A stretch of 50,179 nt of DNA from Gammaproteobacteria bacterium (GCA_030430155.1 JAUIFV010000010.1:1-50179); one strand, 5' to 3'; positions 1 through 9,583 are shown, counted from the first letter of the stretch. Program-made: numbers and translations. The notes: generated by a model not told the origin, from the sequence alone.

Positions 1-322
1 CCCCGTAGGTCGGAACGCAGCGTATCGCCAGCAGGCTGGCTCCCACAGAAAGCCAGTGCGGGTCGCGAATTGGGAATCGCGTCGCTCCTGTGTATGAGCC
101 TGCCCGCAGGCAGATCGGATCTGCCGGCCTACCGAGAAGACCCGTAGGTCGGAACGCAACGTATCGCCAGCAGGCTGGCTCCCACAGGAAATCCAGAGCG
201 GGTCGCGAATTGGGAATCGCGTCGCTCTCGTGTTGGAGCCTGCCTGCAGGCGATCGGATCTGCCGGCCTACCGAAAAGACCCCGTAGGTCGGAACGCAGC
301 GTATCGCCTGCAGGCTGGCTCC
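1..322. repeat. Tandem ~139-bp REP-like repeat, 2.3 copies
   Basis: The motif CCCGTAGGTCGGAACGCA recurs at 2, 141 and 281, a period of 139-140 bp. Each unit holds a GCCAGCAGGCTGGC palindrome and, in the first two copies, a second palindromic half (GAGCCTGCC...CAGGC) followed by GGATCTGCCGGCCTACCG. The third copy stops after its first palindrome, near 322. Short reading frames across it are repeat artefacts. Dispersed palindromic repeats of this look (GTAGGTCGGAACGCAGCGTATCGCC) are common in Lysobacterales genomes from general knowledge. The element may continue left of the window. Confidence 0.8.
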
Positions 323-519
323 GGAGGCAGCTTCGACATCGCTGTCCAGGCATCGGGCAGTCGCGCTGCCTACCACTCGAGGACGCACGGCCCGCCTGCC
401 TAGAAACCAGTCTGTTCACCCGGCTTGGTTCCGCGACTGATCTACTGCAGCCGTGTTGTCTGGCCATTCACCCCGCTATCCCGCACCATTCCCGCAGTCC
501 CCCAGTCTCCGCTCAGTCA
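323..519 (+). other. Upstream region of the PRPP synthetase gene
   Basis: No convincing gene lies here. The stretch is pyrimidine-rich (CCCGCAGTCCCCCAGTCTCC near 494-512) and must contain the promoter of the next gene, but I see no clear -35/-10 pair. There is no good Shine-Dalgarno sequence directly before the ATG at 520. Confidence 0.4.
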
Positions 520-1470
520 ATGCCAACGCCCGTTTACTTCACTTTCGACCCAAACCTGGGCCCCAAGATCGCCGTTGCCCTTGACCTGCCCATCGCCAAG
601 CACGAGGAAACGGTCTACGAAGATGGCGAGCACCGCACCCGCGCGCTAGAAGGCGTAACCGGCCGACATTGCTTGGTGGTCGATTCGCTGTATGCCGAGC
701 CCAGCCTGAGTGCCGACCGCAAGCTGCTGAGGATGACCTTCTTCGTCGGCGCGTTGAAGGCGGCCGGCGCGGCGCGGGTAAGCGTGGTGGCGCCGTATCT
801 GTGCTATTCGCGCAAGGATAGGCGCGGTGCCGTCGGTGACCCGGTGATCACCCGCCATCTGGCGCAGATCCTTGAGGCGGTGGGCGCCGATCAGATGCTG
901 ACCCTGGACGTACACAACCTGGCTTCGTTCGAGAATGCCTTCCGCATTCCCGCCGACAACATCGAAGGGCAATCGCTTTTCGTCGACTATTTGGCGCCCA
1001 AGCTGGCCGAGGCCAAGGTGGTGGTGGTTTCGCCGGATGCTGGGGGGATCAAACGCGCCGAGACTTTCCGATCCGCTCTGGAGCAGGCCCTGGGGCGGCC
1101 GGTGGAGCGGGCGATCATGGAGAAGCTGCGCGGTCCGGACGGCGTGCGCGGTGACCTGCTGGTCGGTCCGGTAGAGGGCCGGGTGGCGGTGTTGATCGAT
1201 GATCTGATCAACACCGGTGGCACCCTGGCGCGGGCGGCCAAGGCCTGCCGCGCGCACGGCGCCAGCGAAGTCTATGCAATGGCCACGCACGGGCTATTTG
1301 TGGCGCCGGCCGGCGACGCCTTGGGCGGGGCGGACATCAGCGAGCTCGTGGTCAGCGACTCGGTGCCGCCGTTTCGGCTCAGCGGCACGCCAGCGCATGG
1401 CAAGCTGCGCGTGCTGGAGTGCGCCAAGCTGCTCGCGCAGGCGATCGCGCAGCGCTGCGGTCTGGGCTAG
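520..1470 (+). CDS. prs: Ribose-phosphate pyrophosphokinase (PRPP synthetase), divergent
   Basis: It probably makes PRPP from ribose 5-phosphate and ATP for nucleotide, tryptophan and histidine synthesis. The 316-residue length is normal for the family. Visible motifs are YEDGEHRTR (33-41), YSRKDR (96-101, usual YARQDR), DVHN (130-133, usual DLHA), SPDAGG (171-176) and the PRPP-binding loop VLIDDLINTGGTL (224-236). The flexible catalytic-loop segment, normally close to KRRP, reads EKLRGPDG (201-208), so this is a divergent member, possibly a second copy besides a canonical prs elsewhere. The stop codon lies inside the left inverted repeat of the MITE-like element at 1467-1770. The family call is firm; paralogue status is inference. 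Confidence 0.85.
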   Translation: MPTPVYFTFDPNLGPKIAVALDLPIAKHEETVYEDGEHRTRALEGVTGRHCLVVDSLYAEPSLSADRKLLRMTFFVGALKAAGAARVSVVAPYLCYSRKDRRGAVGDPVITRHLAQILEAVGADQMLTLDVHNLASFENAFRIPADNIEGQSLFVDYLAPKLAEAKVVVVSPDAGGIKRAETFRSALEQALGRPVERAIMEKLRGPDGVRGDLLVGPVEGRVAVLIDDLINTGGTLARAAKACRAHGASEVYAMATHGLFVAPAGDALGGADISELVVSDSVPPFRLSGTPAHGKLRVLECAKLLAQAIAQRCGLG

Positions 1471-1770
1471 GGACTCCCTGAGCAATGCACGCGAGCCGCG
1501 TTGCGAGTCCAGCGTCTGCCCCCGTTACCAACAAGCGGGGGCGCAGTCCCGAAAGGCATAGTCACTCTATGCCCGAGGGCTGCAACGCCGCATCAGTCGC
1601 TGGGCCTCGAGAACTAACGGGACAGCACCTGAGAAGTCCGCCAGCTGCGTTGGACGTCTTGCCCTTGAGCGCAGACTATGCCCTGCGACGCCCGCCTTAC
1701 AGGCGACCCCAACCTTGCTGAGACATGGAGGTACTGTCGCGGCCGCGTGCATGGCTCAGGGAGTCCCTAG
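1467..1770. mobile_element. MITE-like element with 27-bp terminal inverted repeats
   Basis: The left end 1467-1493 (starting CTAGGGACTCCCTGAGC) and right end 1744-1770 (ending GCTCAGGGAGTCCCTAG) are reverse complements with one mismatch in 27. Inside are local hairpins: GCCCCCG with CGGGGGC around 1517-1541, and GGCATAG with CTATGCC near 1556-1574. The second arm is echoed again near 1675-1685. No transposase is encoded. The outermost CTAG on both sides could be a target duplication. The element supplies the prs stop codon and fills most of the prs-ribF gap. Confidence 0.7.
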
Positions 1771-1833
1771 AGCAAGTCCGCGACACTTTGCCCGCTATAC
1801 TCGCGCGCCCGACCGGCCAGACCCAATTCGTTC

Positions 1834-2763
1834 ATGAGCACCACGGTTCATCGCCATTTGCAGCAGCCGCCTCTCAGCGATCGTGGCTGCGTACTGACCA
1901 TGGGCGCCTTCGACGGTCTGCACCTGGGTCATCAGGCGCTGATCAAGGCGGTGGTGGCGCAGGCCAAGGCGGCTGATCTGGACTCCTGCGTGGTGACCTT
2001 CACACCGCCGCCGCGGGCGCTGTTCCAGCCGGCGCAGACCCTGCAGCTGATGGCGCTGCATGATCGTCTGGCTGGAATGGCGGATCTGGGCGTGGACCGG
2101 GTCCTGCTGCTGCGGTTCGACCACGCACTCGCGGCGATGTCGGCCAGCACCTTTGCCGCGGCCCTGCAGCGCCGTACCGGTGCCGTGCAGGCCCTGTTCG
2201 GACCCGGCTTTCGCTTCGGCCGCCAGCGCGCCGGCGATCTGCAGACCCTGCGCGAGGCCGGCATTGCCGCCGAAGAGGTGGTTCCGCTGCTCGAGGGCCT
2301 TGAGCCGATCAGCAGCTCGCGAGTGCGCGCGGCGCTGATTGCCGGTGACTTCGAACAGGCACAGCAGCTGCTGGGCCGCCCCTACGCCTTTTCCGGCAAG
2401 GTGGTGCGTGGCAAGCAGCTGGGGCGCAAGCTGGGCTTTCCCACCGCCAATCTGCGCTGGCCATCGCAGACCATGCAGTTTTCCGGCATCTACTCGGTTT
2501 GGGTGCACGGCGCCGGTCTGCAGCAGCACCCCAGCGTGGCCAGTCTGGGCATGCGACCCACCGTTGGCGGAACTGAGCCGCTGTTGGAAGCGCATTTGTT
2601 CGATTTCGCCGGCGATCTCTATGGGCAGCGCCTCACAGTGGAATTCGTTGCCAAGCAGCGCGACGAATGGCACCTTGACGGGCTGGACGCGCTGAAAGCA
2701 CAAATTGAAAAGGACGCGGTAGAGGCCAGGCAGCGCCTGGCCGCGGCAAGGAGCAAGCAATGA
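1834..2763 (+). CDS. ribF: Bifunctional riboflavin kinase / FAD synthetase RibF
   Basis: It converts riboflavin to FMN and FMN to FAD in the cytoplasm. The 309-residue length matches the family. The N-terminal nucleotidyltransferase has [12 protein letters not shown] (about 23-34), a variant of the usual GxFDGxHxGHQ, and [16 protein letters not shown] (about 158-173). The C-terminal kinase has [11 protein letters not shown] (about 197-207) and GMRPTVGG (about 238-245). It overlaps ileS by ATGA, and the ileS ribosome site (AAGGAG, about 2748-2753) lies within its end. This ribF-ileS-lspA order is widespread in gammaproteobacteria. Confidence 0.96.
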   Translation: MSTTVHRHLQQPPLSDRGCVLTMGAFDGLHLGHQALIKAVVAQAKAADLDSCVVTFTPPPRALFQPAQTLQLMALHDRLAGMADLGVDRVLLLRFDHALAAMSASTFAAALQRRTGAVQALFGPGFRFGRQRAGDLQTLREAGIAAEEVVPLLEGLEPISSSRVRAALIAGDFEQAQQLLGRPYAFSGKVVRGKQLGRKLGFPTANLRWPSQTMQFSGIYSVWVHGAGLQQHPSVASLGMRPTVGGTEPLLEAHLFDFAGDLYGQRLTVEFVAKQRDEWHLDGLDALKAQIEKDAVEARQRLAAARSKQ

Positions 2764-5612
2764 GCGGCGATGACGCCACCGGTAAGGACTACAAGCACAC
2801 CATCACTTTGCCGCGCACCGAGTTTCCGATGCGCGGTGATCTGCCCAAGCGCGAGCCGGCGATGCTGGAGCGCTGGGAAGAGCAGGGGCTGTATGAGCAG
2901 CTGCAGGCGAACGCCGAGGGTCGTCCGCGCTTCGTACTGCACGACGGGCCGCCGTATGCCAACGGCGAGATCCACATCGGCCACGCGCTGAACAAGATTC
3001 TCAAGGACATCGTGGTCAAGTCGCGCCTGCTGGCCGGCTTCCAGGCGCCCTATGTGCCGGGCTGGGACTGCCACGGACTGCCGATTGAGCTGCAGGTGGA
3101 GAAGAAGCTGGGCAAGGTCGGGGTCAAGGTGGACGCCGCCGAGTTCCGTCGCGCATGCCGTCAGTATGCTGGCGAACAGATCGACACCCAGCGCCGCGAC
3201 TTCAAGCGCCTGGGCGTGCTGGGCGCCTGGGAACAGCCCTACGAGACCCGTAGCTTCGGCTATGAGGCCGACATGCTGCGCTCGCTGGCGCGCATCGTCG
3301 AGAACGGCCATCTACGCCGCGGCGCCAAGCCGGTGCACTGGTGTTTTGACTGCGGTTCGGCGCTGGCCGAGGCCGAAATCGAATACATGGACAAGGTTTC
3401 GCCGTCCATCGACGTCAGCTTCGCGGTGGCCGACAGCGCTGATGCCGCCAAGCGGCTGGGATTGACCGACGACGGTGCGCGCTACGCGGTGCCGATCTGG
3501 ACCACCACCCCGTGGACGCTGCCGGCCAATCTGGCCGTGGCCCTGCACCCCGAACTGGACTACGTGGTGGTGCAGATCACCGATCCGGCCGGACAGCCGC
3601 TGCGTTTGATCCTGGCCGAAGGGCTGGCCGAAAGCGCGCTGGCCCGCTACGGACAAGCCGGTGCCGAGCCCATCGCCACGGTCAAGGGCGCGGCGCTGGA
3701 GCATCTGCAGCTGCGCCATCCCTTCTACGATCGCGCCTCGCCGGTGATCCTTGGCGAGCACGTCACCCTGGAAGCTGGTACCGGCGCCGTGCATACCGCG
3801 CCCGGTCACGGTCAGGAGGACTTCGAGGTCGGCCAGCAATACGGTCTGGAGGTGCTCAACCCGGTCGCCGGCAACGGCACCTTCGTGCCCGGCACCGAGC
3901 TGTTCGAGGGGCTGCACATCTGGAAGGCCAACGACGCCATCGTCGAGGTGCTGCGCGAGCGCGGCGTGCTGCTGGCCCACGATTCCTACCCGCACAGCTA
4001 CCCGCACTGCTGGCGACACAAGTCGCCGGTGGCCTTCCGCGCCACCCCGCAGTGGTTCATCGGCATGGAGGAGGCCAACCTGCGCGCCGACGCGCTGGAT
4101 GCCATCGGCAAGGTGCGCTGGGTGCCCGGCTGGGGCGAGCGGCGGATCCGGGCGATGATCGAAAACCGTCCGGACTGGTGTATCTCCAGACAGCGCACCT
4201 GGGGCGTACCGATCGCCCTGTTCATCGACAAGCACAGTGGCGAACCGCATCCGGACAGCCCGCGGCTGATGCGCGAGGTGGCCGATCGGGTTGCGCAAGG
4301 CGGCGCCGACGTCTGGTATGACCTGGATCCGGCCGAGCTGTTGGGCGCGCAGGCCGAGCAGTACGAGAAGGTCACCGACATCCTCGATGTCTGGTTCGAT
4401 TCGGGCGTTTCCCACGCCTGCGTGCTGGAAGCCGATCCGAGCTTGGGTGTACCCGCCGATCTGTATCTGGAGGGCTCCGACCAGCATCGCGGCTGGTTCC
4501 AGTCGGCCCTGCTAACCGGGGTCGCGATGCGTCAGGCGGCGCCCTACAAGCAGGTACTCACCCACGGCTTCACCGTCGATGCGGCTGGCCGCAAGATGAG
4601 CAAGTCGCTGGGCAACGTGGTCGCCCCGCAGAAGGTGATGAGCACGCTGGGCGCCGACATCCTGCGCCTGTGGGTCTCGGCCACCGACTACCGCAACGAG
4701 ATGAGCGTCTCTGACGAGATCTTGAAGCGGGTCGCCGACGCCTACCGCCGCATTCGCAACACCTGTCGTTTTCTGCTCGCCAATCTGGACGGATTTGATC
4801 CGGAGCAGCACCAGCTCAGCACCGAGCAATTGCTGCCTTTGGATCGCTGGGTGCTGGATCGCGCCTATCGCATTCAGGCGCAGGTCTGTGCGGCCTACGA
4901 CGACTACCAGTTCAACACCGTCTACCAGGAGATGCACAACTTCTGCAGCGTCGATCTGGGCAGCTTCTACCTGGACGTGATCAAGGACCGCATGTACACC
5001 CTGCAGGTCGATGCACCTGCGCGGCGTTCGGCGCAAACGGTGATGTATCACGTGCTCGAAGCGCTGGTCCGCTGGATGGCGCCGATTCTGTCCTTCACCG
5101 CCGAAGAGATCTGGGGCTATCTGCCCGGCAAGCGCAATCCCAGCGTGTTGTTTGAAACCTGGTACGAGGGCCTGCAGCCTGTCGCCGAAGACGCGGTGCT
5201 CAGTGCCGATCTGGTCGCTCAGCTGCGCGAACTGCGTGACGCCGTCGCACAGGTGCTGGAGCCGATGCGTCAGGTCAGCAAGGTGATCGGCTCCAATCTG
5301 GATGCCAAGGTGACCCTGGCGGTGCCGGCAGCGGTGCACGCCGCGCTGCAGCCCTGTTTGGCCGAGCTGCGTTTCCCCTTCCTGGTCAGCGATCTGGAGC
5401 TGGTGGTGCTGGACGCCGAATCGGCCGGACAGCGGGTGCAGGTCGAAGGCGTGGGCGAGGTCGCTATCGACGCAGGCCGCAGCGGTGCAGAGAAGTGCGT
5501 GCGCTGCTGGCATCGCCGCGACGACGTCGGTCAGCACGCCGAGCATCCCACGCTGTGCGGGCGCTGCATTGAGAACGTCGACGGCGCCGGCGAAAGCCGC
5601 CAGTGGTTCTAG
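2760..5612 (+). CDS. ileS: Isoleucyl-tRNA synthetase
   Basis: It charges tRNA-Ile with isoleucine and edits valine. At 950 residues it is full-length for the bacterial type. The class I signatures are HIGH at 72-75 (within [16 protein letters not shown]) and KMSKS at about 612-616. The CP1 editing domain lies between them, with [10 protein letters not shown] and [16 protein letters not shown] visible. The C-terminus holds a four-cysteine zinc knuckle (CVRC...CGRC, about 913-937). Its start overlaps the ribF stop as ATGA, which suggests translational coupling. Confidence 0.98.
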   Translation: MSGDDATGKDYKHTITLPRTEFPMRGDLPKREPAMLERWEEQGLYEQLQANAEGRPRFVLHDGPPYANGEIHIGHALNKILKDIVVKSRLLAGFQAPYVPGWDCHGLPIELQVEKKLGKVGVKVDAAEFRRACRQYAGEQIDTQRRDFKRLGVLGAWEQPYETRSFGYEADMLRSLARIVENGHLRRGAKPVHWCFDCGSALAEAEIEYMDKVSPSIDVSFAVADSADAAKRLGLTDDGARYAVPIWTTTPWTLPANLAVALHPELDYVVVQITDPAGQPLRLILAEGLAESALARYGQAGAEPIATVKGAALEHLQLRHPFYDRASPVILGEHVTLEAGTGAVHTAPGHGQEDFEVGQQYGLEVLNPVAGNGTFVPGTELFEGLHIWKANDAIVEVLRERGVLLAHDSYPHSYPHCWRHKSPVAFRATPQWFIGMEEANLRADALDAIGKVRWVPGWGERRIRAMIENRPDWCISRQRTWGVPIALFIDKHSGEPHPDSPRLMREVADRVAQGGADVWYDLDPAELLGAQAEQYEKVTDILDVWFDSGVSHACVLEADPSLGVPADLYLEGSDQHRGWFQSALLTGVAMRQAAPYKQVLTHGFTVDAAGRKMSKSLGNVVAPQKVMSTLGADILRLWVSATDYRNEMSVSDEILKRVADAYRRIRNTCRFLLANLDGFDPEQHQLSTEQLLPLDRWVLDRAYRIQAQVCAAYDDYQFNTVYQEMHNFCSVDLGSFYLDVIKDRMYTLQVDAPARRSAQTVMYHVLEALVRWMAPILSFTAEEIWGYLPGKRNPSVLFETWYEGLQPVAEDAVLSADLVAQLRELRDAVAQVLEPMRQVSKVIGSNLDAKVTLAVPAAVHAALQPCLAELRFPFLVSDLELVVLDAESAGQRVQVEGVGEVAIDAGRSGAEKCVRCWHRRDDVGQHAEHPTLCGRCIENVDGAGESRQWF

Positions 5613-5614
5613 CG

Positions 5615-6127
5615 GTGAGTGCAGCGCCGGGCCGCTGGGCCAATATGCACTGGCTGTGGCTTAGCGCGTTGATCGTGATCGCCGATCAGCTCACCAAGTG
5701 GTGGGCGCTGGCCAGGCTCAACTACCTGGAACCGGTGGCGGTGATGCCGGGCTTGAACTGGACCCTGGTCTACAATCGCGGCGGCGCCTTCAGTTTGTTC
5801 AGCGACGGCGACGGCTGGCAGCTGTTCTTCTTCCTCACCGTCGCCAGCGTCATCAGCGTCGCCCTGCTGGTCTGGCTGTGGCGCGAGCCTGTCGGCCGCT
5901 GGCTACCGCGCCTGCCCATTGCGATGATCCTCGGCGGCGCCATCGGCAACGTCATCGACCGAGTGCGCTTCGGCTACGTGGTCGATTTCATCGACGTCTA
6001 CATCAGTAACAGCATCCCGCACTGGCCCACCTTCAACATCGCCGACTCGGGAATTACCGTGGGGGTGGCGATGTTGATTTGGTATGAGCTGTTTGGGAGT
6101 AGCAAGGGCACAGGGCCCAGGGCTTAG
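5615..6127 (+). CDS. lspA: Lipoprotein signal peptidase (signal peptidase II)
   Basis: This inner-membrane aspartyl protease removes signal peptides from diacylated prolipoproteins. Four hydrophobic segments are visible. The conserved blocks are YNRGGAFSLF, GGAIGNVIDR (first catalytic Asp) and FNIADSGI (second catalytic Asp). I prefer the GTG at 5615, which puts a short leader before the first membrane segment. An upstream GTG at 5603 overlaps ileS, and an ATG at 5645 would start almost inside the membrane helix. The last residues (GTGPRA) and the stop codon are encoded by the AGGGCCC repeat that follows. No ispH or fkpB follows, unlike in many relatives. Confidence 0.95.
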   Translation: MSAAPGRWANMHWLWLSALIVIADQLTKWWALARLNYLEPVAVMPGLNWTLVYNRGGAFSLFSDGDGWQLFFFLTVASVISVALLVWLWREPVGRWLPRLPIAMILGGAIGNVIDRVRFGYVVDFIDVYISNSIPHWPTFNIADSGITVGVAMLIWYELFGSSKGTGPRA

Positions 6128-6172
6128 GGCCCAGGGCGAATCTGGGCCCTATGCTGTACTCTGGGCCCTGTG
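6106..6172. repeat. AGGGCCC-type hairpin element, copy 1
   Basis: The left arm is GGGCACAGGGCCCAGGGC plus another GGGCCCAGGGC. The right arm is CTGGGCCCTATG ... CTCTGGGCCCTGTG. The arms are complementary, so the unit can fold into a long hairpin. It sits between convergent lspA and the TonB receptor gene and includes the lspA stop codon, so it could act as a two-way terminator. Confidence 0.75.
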
Positions 6173-6181
6173 ACCTCGCTC

Positions 6182-8179
6182 CTACTGCCATTCCCAGCGC
6201 AGCCCCAATCCCAGCTCGCGACCGGGCGCCGGCTCGTAATAGCGGCCGTTGCGTTCGCCGACGATCACCGAGCCCGCGTAGCGGCGGTCGAAGAGGTTGT
6301 CCACACGCACGCTCAACAGCGGGCCGCTGGTGCCCAGCTGGCGGGTCCACCACAGGTCCAGGCGGCCGTAGCCGGGGGCGCGCTCGGTGGTTGCACTGTC
6401 CACCGGGGTGGCTGAGCTGAGCTGCCAGTCCAGGCCGATCTGGTTATTGCGGACCAGCGGGCCCTGTAGGCTGAGCTGGGCCCAGCGCCTGGGCTGGCCG
6501 GGCAGCGCAACTTGGCCGCCATGGTCTTCGGCGTCGATACGGGCATCGATCCAGTTGGCGCTGAGGCTGGCTTGCCAGCCGGCGGCCAGCTCGGCGCTGA
6601 GCAGCACTTCGGCGCCGAGGCGGCGGCCGTTGCTGGCGTTGCGAAAGACGGTGCGGCCGCCGCTGGACTCAGCCACCGCCAGCTCGTCGCGGCTATCGAT
6701 GCGATAGAGGTTGGCGGCAACGGCGAATCGGCTCAGCGGTCGCCACAGCAGGCCCAGTTCGGCGTGGCGAAAGCGGCTGGCGTCCAGTTCCGCGTTGAAT
6801 CCGCCGCCGCCGACACTGTAGGCGCGCTCGGCCAGGGTGGGGACTTCCAGACCCAGCCCAAACGCGGCGTGCAGGCGCAGTCCTGCGTTCGGCTGCCAGC
6901 GGTATTCCAGCGCCGGCAGCAGGGCGCTGTCGCTGGCCGAGCCGGAGTCGTCGGGGTTGCCTGGAGCGAAGTAGTTGTCGTCACTTTCCATCGCCACCCG
7001 GGTCAGCCGCAGCCCGCCGTGAAGCTGATGGTTGGCGTTGCCAGTCCAGCCTTCGATCAGCGCGTGGCGGGCGGTAGCGCGGTTGTCCTCGTCTCGCCGT
7101 AGCTGACCGCGCACGCCAAGGCGCTCGCCGATGAAGTTCTCGAAGCCGCGGCGGCGCTCCTGCTGGCGCTCGATGCCGAGGCTGTAGCGCCAGCCATCGT
7201 TGTGCAGCTGCCGGTCATCGCCGCCGCTCACATTCAGCCCGCCAAACCAGCGGCGCAGGTCGATCACCGCGCCGGACTGGGTGGGTGCGGCCTGCACGAA
7301 GCTGGGGATGGCCAGATACTGCTCAACCTGACGATGGCCGGCGTAGGCGCTGAGCTGCAGCCGCTCATCGTCGCGGGTCCAGCCCCAGCCCAGCTCGGCG
7401 TGGTCCAAGGCCTTGCGAGTGTCGAAGACCAGCGCGTTGCTCACCGTCTGGTCGGGATCGGCGAGAAAATCCGCGCGATTGAGTCCCAGCGGGTCATCGG
7501 CACGGCTGCGCAGGGCGTGGGCGACCAGCTGCCAGCGCCCGCCCAGGCCGCGCTGCTGCCAGCGTGCGCCGAGCTGGGCGCGGGTTGCCGCGCTGTGCGG
7601 CCGGAAGCCGCCGTTGTGATAGCCCAGGGCGGCCAGGCCGCGATGGCTATCGGCCTGCGCGCCGCGGTGGTTGAGTTCGGCTGAGAGTCGCTGCCGATCG
7701 CCGCCGGCAACGACCAGCTCGGTCTGCGCCGCCGGTGCCAGTTCGGGCAGGGTCTGGATCTGGATCTCCGCCCCGGAGGCGCCGCTGAGCACCGCCAGCG
7801 GGCCGCGGTTGACCGTCACCACCGCGTCGGCGCTCCAGGGTACGTGGGACAGCTGGCCCTGGCCGTCCGGCATGCTGGCTGGGATGCCGTCGACGAGCAT
7901 CCGAATGCCGCGGATGCCGAATGCGGCGCGAGCGCCGAAGCCGCGCACCACCAGCCGTGGGTCCTGGGCCTCGTTGCGGCGGTCGGAGATCAGCACGCCC
8001 GGCACCCCGCTCAGGGCGCGCACCGGGTCCACCGCCAGGTCGGCGGGTCGGCGGGTGTCCAGTTCGGTCACCGAGGTGCCGGTCTGCTCTGCCAACTCGC
8101 CGCTGCCGTGAACGGTTGGCAACCGTTGTGCCTGCAAGCCGTCAACCGCGGCGAGCAGGCTAAGTGCCGCGGCAATCAC
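6182..8179 (-). CDS. TonB-dependent outer-membrane receptor
   Basis: This is a predicted outer-membrane active transporter whose substrate cannot be read from sequence. At 665 residues it has a short signal peptide, an N-terminal plug (RALSGVPGVLISDRR, VVRGFGARAAFGIRGIRMLVDGIP, then a GPLAVLSGASG block) and a long barrel region rich in alternating hydrophobic and polar strands, with the TonB-receptor-like RVDNLFDRRYAGSVIVGE near the end. It closes with LRWEWQ rather than a terminal Phe or Trp. Translation appears to start at GTG, sharing GTGA with the stop of the sorbosone-dehydrogenase-like gene upstream, so the two are probably coupled. I see no clear TonB box. Confidence 0.9.
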   Translation of the reverse strand: MIAAALSLLAAVDGLQAQRLPTVHGSGELAEQTGTSVTELDTRRPADLAVDPVRALSGVPGVLISDRRNEAQDPRLVVRGFGARAAFGIRGIRMLVDGIPASMPDGQGQLSHVPWSADAVVTVNRGPLAVLSGASGAEIQIQTLPELAPAAQTELVVAGGDRQRLSAELNHRGAQADSHRGLAALGYHNGGFRPHSAATRAQLGARWQQRGLGGRWQLVAHALRSRADDPLGLNRADFLADPDQTVSNALVFDTRKALDHAELGWGWTRDDERLQLSAYAGHRQVEQYLAIPSFVQAAPTQSGAVIDLRRWFGGLNVSGGDDRQLHNDGWRYSLGIERQQERRRGFENFIGERLGVRGQLRRDEDNRATARHALIEGWTGNANHQLHGGLRLTRVAMESDDNYFAPGNPDDSGSASDSALLPALEYRWQPNAGLRLHAAFGLGLEVPTLAERAYSVGGGGFNAELDASRFRHAELGLLWRPLSRFAVAANLYRIDSRDELAVAESSGGRTVFRNASNGRRLGAEVLLSAELAAGWQASLSANWIDARIDAEDHGGQVALPGQPRRWAQLSLQGPLVRNNQIGLDWQLSSATPVDSATTERAPGYGRLDLWWTRQLGTSGPLLSVRVDNLFDRRYAGSVIVGERNGRYYEPAPGRELGLGLRWEWQ

Positions 8180-9267
8180 TCGCCGACGTAGCGGATGCGG
8201 TAGATCGCGTCGGCGTAGTCGTCGGACACCAGCAGGCTGCCGTCGTCCAGCTCAGTAAATGCCACCGGCCGACCGAGAGTGGTTTCCCCATCCAGAAAGC
8301 CGTCCACGAAGACCTCTGGCTTGCCGGCCTTTTCACCGTTGATCGGCACCCAGAGCACCTGATAGCCGATCTTGCTGCTGCGATTCCAGGAGCCGTGCAG
8401 GGCCACGAAAGCGCCCTTGCGATAGCGCTGCGGGAACAGCGTGCCGCGATAGAAGTACACGCCCAAGGGCGCGGTGTGGGCATCGAATTCGACCTGCGGC
8501 GGGGTGCTCGTCCAACAGGCCTGCTGTTTCCCGTACTTCGGGTCGGCAACGCTGTCGCCGTGGCAATAGGGGTAGCCGAAGTGCTCACCGAGCCGGCTGA
8601 CGCGGTTCAGCTCGCAGGGTGGAATGTCGTCGCCCATCATGTCGCGACCGTTGTCGCTGAACCACAGCGAATCATCCGCCGGATTCCAGTCAAAGCCGAC
8701 GCTGTTGCGCACCCCGGCGGCGACCAGCTGCATGTCGCTGCCGTCGGCGCGCATCCTGTGGATCGCGGCGTAGGGCAGGCCCTCGTCGCAGATATTGCAG
8801 GGCGCGCCGATGGGCACGTAGAGCCAGCCGTCGGGTCCGAAAGCGATATGCTTCCAGCCGTGATGGCGGTCGCTGGGCAGCTGATCGGTGACCACCACCG
8901 GCTCGGCCGGCTTGGCCAGTGAGGCCTCGATGCCGTCGTAACGGAGGATGGATTGAATCGCCGATACGTACAGCGAACCGTCGTTAAAAGTCAGTCCAGA
9001 GGGCATACGCAGCCCGCTGGCGATGGTGTGGCGTTTGCTCACCGCGCCATCGCTCAACTCCAGCGCATAGACATTGCCCGCATCACGAGTGCCGACGAAC
9101 AGCGTGCCCTTATCGCCCAAGGCCATCGCCCTGGCGTTGTCCAAGTCCTCAATCAGGACCTCGGCAGTGAAGCCCGGCGGCAGCTCAAGCCGCTCGATCG
9201 GTGGCTTGGCCGGAACGGGTGCGCTCACTAGGAGCGCGGCAAGAACCAAATAGGGACCAGATTTCAT
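8176..9267 (-). CDS. Exported PQQ-type sorbosone/glucose dehydrogenase-like protein
   Basis: A 363-residue periplasmic beta-propeller protein. The signal peptide (MKSGPYLVLAALLVSAPVPA) ends before KPPIERLELPPGFTAEV, a start typical of the L-sorbosone dehydrogenase-like branch of PQQ sugar dehydrogenases. Further blocks are HHGWKHIAFGPDGWLYVPIG, ICDEGLPYAAIHRM, WFSDNGRD, HFGYPYCHG and GSLLVSDDYADAIYRI. The ATG at 9267 has a strong GGGAGGTG site; an in-frame extension to 9399 would run through the intergenic repeat and is rejected. It precedes and overlaps the TonB receptor gene, suggesting joint uptake and oxidation of one compound. The actual substrate and cofactor are unknown. Confidence 0.82.
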   Translation of the reverse strand: MKSGPYLVLAALLVSAPVPAKPPIERLELPPGFTAEVLIEDLDNARAMALGDKGTLFVGTRDAGNVYALELSDGAVSKRHTIASGLRMPSGLTFNDGSLYVSAIQSILRYDGIEASLAKPAEPVVVTDQLPSDRHHGWKHIAFGPDGWLYVPIGAPCNICDEGLPYAAIHRMRADGSDMQLVAAGVRNSVGFDWNPADDSLWFSDNGRDMMGDDIPPCELNRVSRLGEHFGYPYCHGDSVADPKYGKQQACWTSTPPQVEFDAHTAPLGVYFYRGTLFPQRYRKGAFVALHGSWNRSSKIGYQVLWVPINGEKAGKPEVFVDGFLDGETTLGRPVAFTELDDGSLLVSDDYADAIYRIRYVGE

Positions 9268-9348
9268 CGCGCACCTCCCGCGGGAAATGCCAAAGTGTAC
9301 TTGCCGATCAAGGGCGAACTGGTGAACGGAGCGTGGTCTTGCGTCGCG

Positions 9349-9373
9349 CCTGGGCCCTGGGCCCTGTGCCCTG
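9349..9373. repeat. AGGGCCC-type element, copy 2 (half element)
   Basis: GCCTGGGCCCTGGGCCCTGT plus GCCCTG: only the right-hand arm of the family is present. It lies just downstream of the rubredoxin stop (9377-9379, minus strand) and upstream of the sorbosone-dehydrogenase-like gene. Confidence 0.65.
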
Positions 9374-9376
9374 CTT

Positions 9377-9583
9377 CTAACTGACTTCAACCATCTCAAA
9401 ATCGCTCTTGCCCACCCCGCAGTCCGGACACATCCAATCCTCAGGCACGTTCTCCCAGCGGGTGCCGGCCTCGATGCCGTCTTCCGGCCAGCCGGCGGCC
9501 TCGTCGTAGACGAATCCGCAAACCACGCACATGTAGGTGCGCCAGGGGCCCTTGCCGTCGTCGGGGTGATTGTTTTGGCTCAT
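9377..9583 (-). CDS. Rubredoxin
   Basis: A small one-iron electron carrier of 68 residues. The two iron-binding cysteine pairs are [10 protein letters not shown] (about 19-22) and [11 protein letters not shown] (about 52-55), with the typical GWPEDGI and W-x-x-VPEDW between them. The ATG at 9583 gives the family length; longer in-frame starts run over the upstream region. It is divergent from thiE, an arrangement I recall from related gammaproteobacteria. The redox partner is not in the window. Confidence 0.95.
   Translation of the reverse strand: MSQNNHPDDGKGPWRTYMCVVCGFVYDEAAGWPEDGIEAGTRWENVPEDWMCPDCGVGKSDFEMVEVS

Noticed and set aside
1-322. CRISPR array
   Set aside because: Repeat units are ~139 bp, palindromic and contiguous, without short repeats separated by unique spacers; no cas gene is present.
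1795-2760. 321-codon antisense frame over ribF (and similar frames over ileS, trpB, folC and alr)
   Set aside because: High-GC shadow frames. The sense genes carry complete family motifs and tight spacing.
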